From Limisphaerales bacterium (lineage in GTDB: Bacteria > Verrucomicrobiota > Verrucomicrobiia > Limisphaerales > UBA11358): 7,536 nucleotides of DNA. The notes under the pieces were generated by a model, which was given only the letters and a program-made list of their open reading frames with translations, did no database searches and was not told the origin of the DNA. Shown in pieces: positions 4,751-7,536 of the stretch. Positions within the stretch are counted from its first letter, which is position 1. Every line of letters begins with the position of its first letter. Made by a program: the position numbers and the translations under genes. The stretch covers positions 1 to 7,536 of the forward strand of contig PKZR01000212.1 of assembly GCA_003133815.1 (NCBI GenBank), given 5' to 3'.

Positions 4751-5953
4751 ATGGAAAATCTAACTACTGTCATACTAAAACCCGGCGAAGCAGACCGCAT
4801 TGTCGCGGGTCATCCGTGGGTATATGCCGGCGAAATCCTCCGCGTCACCGCCCCCATCGCCGATGGCGAACTGGTGCAGGTCAAAGACCACCGAACGCGG
4901 TTGCTGGGCATGGGCATCTTTAATTCCAAGTCCAAAATCCATGTTCGCATCCTCGCGCCGGACCGCGTGGAATTGAACGAAAAGTTTTTCGAGGAGCGCA
5001 TCCGAGCCGCGCTCGCCGTCCGACAGCGACATCTGCCAAACGCAACGAGCTTTCGTGTCGTGAACGCCGAGAGCGATTTCCTGAGCGGCCTCATCGTGGA
5101 CAAATACGAGGACGTGCTGGTGCTGCAAATCTCCGCGCTCGGCATGGACCAGCGCAAGGCGATGATTGTGGCCGCGCTGCAAAAGATCTTTTCGCCGCGC
5201 GTCATCATGGAACGCAGCGACGTGTCGTCGCGGAAGTTTGAGGGGCTTGCGGAATCCAATGGCGTGCTGTCCGGCGAATTGGCCGGGCCAGTTTCCGTGA
5301 ACTTGAACGGCTTGAAGTTTGAAACTGACCTGGTCGGCGGCCACAAAACGGGAATGTATCTCGACCAGCAGGCGAATTATCAGGCCGTGTCCCAGTTCGC
5401 CAAAGGCGGGCAAGTGCTCGACTGCTTCAGTTTTCTAGGCGGCTTCGGTTTGCATGCGGCGCGCGCGAGCGCGGCACATGTTCATCTGCTCGACCAAAGC
5501 GCGGATGCGATTGAAGCGTCAAAACGAAATGCGATGACGAACGGCCTTGCGGAAAAATGTTCGTTCGACACAATCAATGTTTTTGACTGGCTCAAGAACA
5601 ACACCGCCGTCAAGCCGCACGAACGCGTGATCCCGCGCTTTGATTTGATCATTCTTGACCCGCCGTCATTCACGCGCAACCGGGCATCCGTGCCGGATGC
5701 ATTGCGCGGCTACAAGGAGATTCATCTGCGCGCGTTGAAGCTGTTGAAACCCGGCGGCACGCTGGCGAGCTTCTGCTGTTCGCATCACGTGGACGCCGGG
5801 CTGTTTCTGGACTCGCTGCTGTCGGCGGCGTTCGACACGCGCCACATTTTACGCCGTGTGGCGACCTATGCGCAAAGTCCCGACCATCCGATCATCCCAA
5901 TGATTCCGGAGACGGAATATTTGAAGGGCTTTGCGTTTGAAAAAGTGCGGTGA
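4751..5953 (+). CDS. rlmI: Class I SAM-dependent rRNA methyltransferase, RlmI (YccW) family
   Basis: This is a 400-residue protein, close to the 396 of E. coli RlmI, which methylates C5 of C1962 in 23S rRNA. An N-terminal PUA-like RNA-binding domain (about 7-75; KPGEADRIVAGHPWVYAGEI) comes first. A central domain (about 100-200; ESDFLSGLIVDKYEDVLVLQ, GHKTGMYLDQQANY) follows. The Rossmann methyltransferase domain holds motif I VLDCFSFLGGFG (222-233), an acidic LDQS (247-250), and the DPPSF motif (303-307). The segment LLKPGGTLASFCCS (331-344) has C343 at the position of the conserved Cys of RlmI FSCS, and the C-terminal DHP...YLKGFA ending is also that of RlmI. An upstream in-frame GTG at 4730 would add seven residues. 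The ATG at 4751 fits the family better, though no clear ribosome binding site precedes either. It stands alone and ends 3 bases from the convergent nucleotidyltransferase gene. The exact target base is inferred from family membership, since paralogues could modify another site. Confidence 0.88.
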   Translation: MENLTTVILKPGEADRIVAGHPWVYAGEILRVTAPIADGELVQVKDHRTRLLGMGIFNSKSKIHVRILAPDRVELNEKFFEERIRAALAVRQRHLPNATSFRVVNAESDFLSGLIVDKYEDVLVLQISALGMDQRKAMIVAALQKIFSPRVIMERSDVSSRKFEGLAESNGVLSGELAGPVSVNLNGLKFETDLVGGHKTGMYLDQQANYQAVSQFAKGGQVLDCFSFLGGFGLHAARASAAHVHLLDQSADAIEASKRNAMTNGLAEKCSFDTINVFDWLKNNTAVKPHERVIPRFDLIILDPPSFTRNRASVPDALRGYKEIHLRALKLLKPGGTLASFCCSHHVDAGLFLDSLLSAAFDTRHILRRVATYAQSPDHPIIPMIPETEYLKGFAFEKVR

Positions 5954-5956
5954 AAA

Positions 5957-6670
5957 TTATTTTCGTTTGCAGAAAAATTCTTCGGCTTTTTTTATATCAT
6001 CAATTGTCCCGGTCTGTAACCATTGACCGTTATGCGGCAGGCAGAAAAGGCGGTTTTGGGCGAGAGCCTGATGCCAGAGGATTTTAACCGAGAATTTCCC
6101 ATTGGGTGCAGCAAGCAAAACGCGCGGATGAAAAATTCCAATTCCGGCGACGATATAAGGCGCTTCCTGTTCATTCCAGTCAATCGTGTTTTCACGCTTT
6201 ACGAAAAGATGATCCTCGCCTTTGTCATGTCCGACGGCTTTGGACTTGGATTGCGCGAGCAGCAGGAAATCCATTTTTGAGCCGTCCCAATTTTGTGCCA
6301 GACGTTCCAACGCGGTCTCATTTTCATCGAACCAGAGGATGTCGCTGTTGATGCTGAAGAGCGGTTCAATGCCAACAAGCGGCAGCGCCTGTTTCAAACC
6401 GCCGCCGGTTTCGAGCGGTGCGGCCTCCTCGGAAATTTTGAAGCTCAAGCTTTTGAACTTGGACAAATAATCCATCAACTGTTCCTTATGATGAGAGACA
6501 TTGACGATGACTTCTTCGATGCCGTAGGCGAGCAGCCGGTCGAGCGCATACTCGATCATCGGCTTGCCCGAGACCGGGACGAGCGGCTTGGGCATTCGCT
6601 CTGTCAACGGCTTCAACCGCGTGCCGTAGCCGGCGGCGAGCACCATTGCTTTTTTAATCTTGCGGCGCAT
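5957..6670 (-). CDS. murU: MurU-like sugar-1-phosphate nucleotidyltransferase
   Basis: This is a 237-residue cytoplasmic nucleotidyltransferase of the GT-A/NTP_transferase fold. The signature LAAGYGTRLKPLT (11-23) is followed by MPKPLVPVSGKP, whose Lys (K28) contacts the NTP. Next come EEAAPLETGGGLKQAL (81-96), INSDILW with the metal-binding Asp D110, and a C-terminal QTGTIDDIKKA (219-229) with the second metal-binding Asp. In Pseudomonas, MurU joins MurNAc-1-phosphate with UTP to give UDP-MurNAc, by-passing fosfomycin-sensitive de novo synthesis. The NSD form and the TGTIDD ending fit this subgroup better than RmlA or GlmU, and there is no hexapeptide-repeat tail. The ATG at 6670 overlaps the 3' end of the kinase gene by 17 bases, indicating translational coupling. 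An upstream TTG at 6679 is a less likely start. The exact sugar is inferred from the kinase neighbour. Related enzymes act on glucose- or mannose-1-phosphate. Confidence 0.85.
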   Translation of the reverse strand: MRRKIKKAMVLAAGYGTRLKPLTERMPKPLVPVSGKPMIEYALDRLLAYGIEEVIVNVSHHKEQLMDYLSKFKSLSFKISEEAAPLETGGGLKQALPLVGIEPLFSINSDILWFDENETALERLAQNWDGSKMDFLLLAQSKSKAVGHDKGEDHLFVKRENTIDWNEQEAPYIVAGIGIFHPRVLLAAPNGKFSVKILWHQALAQNRLFCLPHNGQWLQTGTIDDIKKAEEFFCKRK

Positions 6671-7536
6671 ATCGGTCAAACCATTGTTTCACGCCGCTCA
6701 GCATGGGATGACGGAGAGCATCCTGCAACAGCCGTCGCACACGCGGCGAATGAAGTTTTTTGTAATCCGGTTTTCCTTCGCGGCTCAACTTTTCAAAAAC
6801 TGCCAGCACGCGTGCGTGTCGCAATGCCGACAGAATCGCAAGCGAACTTTCAAATGCTTTTGGATCGAGGTTCGGAAAATGAGCAAGGTAATGCGCGAGC
6901 ATTTTCTCCTTAAGACCGGGCGGCAAATCACGTCGTGCATCTTCCAGAAGAGAAATCAAATCGTAAATGGCCGGCCCTCGATAGGCGTCCTGAAAATCCA
7001 GCAGCCCGGCGCGGCGGACGCCTTCGCGCCCGGGCAGCAGCATCAGGTTGGCGACGTGATAATCGCGCAACAACAGAGACGACGGGACCCGATGTGCGAG
7101 TGCCAGCGCCTCAAGCCAGACGGTTTTGAATTCCGCGCTGCCCTTTTCTGAAACGGGATTACATTCCAAAAACAATTCCACGTCATCCAGCATTTTTTCA
7201 GGATTATAAACACGCAAACCTTTTGGGACGGCCTGCGGATGTCTGTGCAGTGCAATCAATACATCCGTGGCGAGCGTAAAAAGCTTTTCCGGATCAGACT
7301 GATTTTCCAGCAGGCGCGCGAATGTTTCGTCGCCGAAATCTTCCAGCAGTAGAAATCCATTTTCAACATCTTCCGCAACAATCTCCGGCGTGCTCAAGCC
7401 AATCTGGCGAAGATGTTCGTTGATCTGGAGAAATGGTGCTACAATTTCCCGGATACGCGAAGCGTCCATGAGAATGGCGGTCCGGCCGTCTTTTCTCAGG
7501 CGAAAATATCTTCGGGCCGAGGCGTCGCCCGTTATT
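6654..7536 (-). CDS. amgK: AmgK-like anomeric sugar kinase (COG3178 phosphotransferase), 5' end beyond the right edge
   Basis: The frame is open to the window edge. The codons from 7535 down to 7470 read ITGDASARRYFRLRKDGR..., which is the ATP-binding loop of this family (GDAS.RRYFRL), so the ATG at 7467-7469 is internal and the true start lies outside, probably about 10-40 codons away. Further motifs, in coordinates: LLLEDFGDE near 7350; RDYHVANLM, with the catalytic Asp at 7064-7062; and GLLDFQDA, whose metal-binding Asp is at 6998-6996, followed by YDLISLLEDARRD. AmgK phosphorylates MurNAc and GlcNAc at the anomeric carbon with ATP, feeding MurU. The residue before RD is Leu, where Pseudomonas AmgK has His. 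Alphaproteobacterial-type members of the family share the Leu form, so this need not impair activity. The family belongs to the aminoglycoside-phosphotransferase fold but is not a resistance enzyme. The downstream overlap with the nucleotidyltransferase gene supports the sugar-activation role. Confidence 0.85.
   Translation of the reverse strand, partial: ITGDASARRYFRLRKDGRTAILMDASRIREIVAPFLQINEHLRQIGLSTPEIVAEDVENGFLLLEDFGDETFARLLENQSDPEKLFTLATDVLIALHRHPQAVPKGLRVYNPEKMLDDVELFLECNPVSEKGSAEFKTVWLEALALAHRVPSSLLLRDYHVANLMLLPGREGVRRAGLLDFQDAYRGPAIYDLISLLEDARRDLPPGLKEKMLAHYLAHFPNLDPKAFESSLAILSALRHARVLAVFEKLSREGKPDYKKLHSPRVRRLLQDALRHPMLSGVKQWFDRYAPQD

Noticed and set aside
4775..5413. 212-codon minus-strand frame inside the methyltransferase gene (also 4810-5346)
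   Set aside because: It is antisense to a clearly conserved RlmI-type coding sequence and its composition is that of a shadow frame.
6654..7536. Aminoglycoside resistance phosphotransferase
   Set aside because: The fold is shared, but GDASARRYFRL, RDYHVAN, LDFQDA and the MurU-like neighbour place it with AmgK-type sugar kinases rather than antibiotic-modifying enzymes.
1..7536. CRISPR array, tRNA, rRNA, toxin-antitoxin or defence genes
   Set aside because: No short regularly spaced direct repeats, cloverleaf-like segments or recognisable defence domains were seen on either strand.

Overview
The window looks like bacterial chromosome of moderately high GC, most probably from the Verrucomicrobiota (Pedosphaera/Limisphaerales-like). 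This assignment is inferred from three things. The secreted enzyme carries a C-terminal domain ending in a NHPGRFYTVRLK-type sequence, a style common in secreted proteins of that group. Start codons mostly lack a clear Shine-Dalgarno sequence. The genes are short, loosely packed housekeeping units. No rRNA, tRNA or CRISPR array was seen.

Layout. The left edge (1-74) holds what looks like the last codons of a transposase running in from outside. A gene-poor stretch to about 530 follows, with a pair of mutually exclusive hairpins. Next is a minus-strand pair read from 1265 to 533: an anchored small protein with an NTF2-like region, then a tiny membrane protein. A perfect 10-bp terminator at 1369-1400 closes the next minus-strand gene (1436-3796). 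That gene encodes a 786-residue secreted phosphoesterase made of two almost identical catalytic units fused in tandem, and it is the most striking object in the window. Upstream lie a 339-base intergenic region and a stand-alone CBS-pair protein (4136-4585, minus). A divergent RlmI-type rRNA methyltransferase (4751-5953, plus) follows. It converges, with a 3-base gap, on an overlapping minus-strand pair: a MurU-like nucleotidyltransferase (5957-6670) and an AmgK-like sugar kinase (6654 to beyond the right edge).

How the genes work together. The kinase and nucleotidyltransferase form a recognisable two-step module, in which the sugar is first phosphorylated at the anomeric carbon and then activated with a nucleotide. 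In Pseudomonas this recycles cell-wall MurNAc to UDP-MurNAc. The phosphoesterase probably acts outside the cytoplasm to release phosphate from organic phosphate compounds. The CBS protein probably senses an adenine nucleotide. The rRNA methyltransferase is a standalone housekeeping gene. I see no evidence for a defence system or prophage. The possible novelty lies in the internally duplicated phosphoesterase and in a few dyad-rich non-coding stretches.
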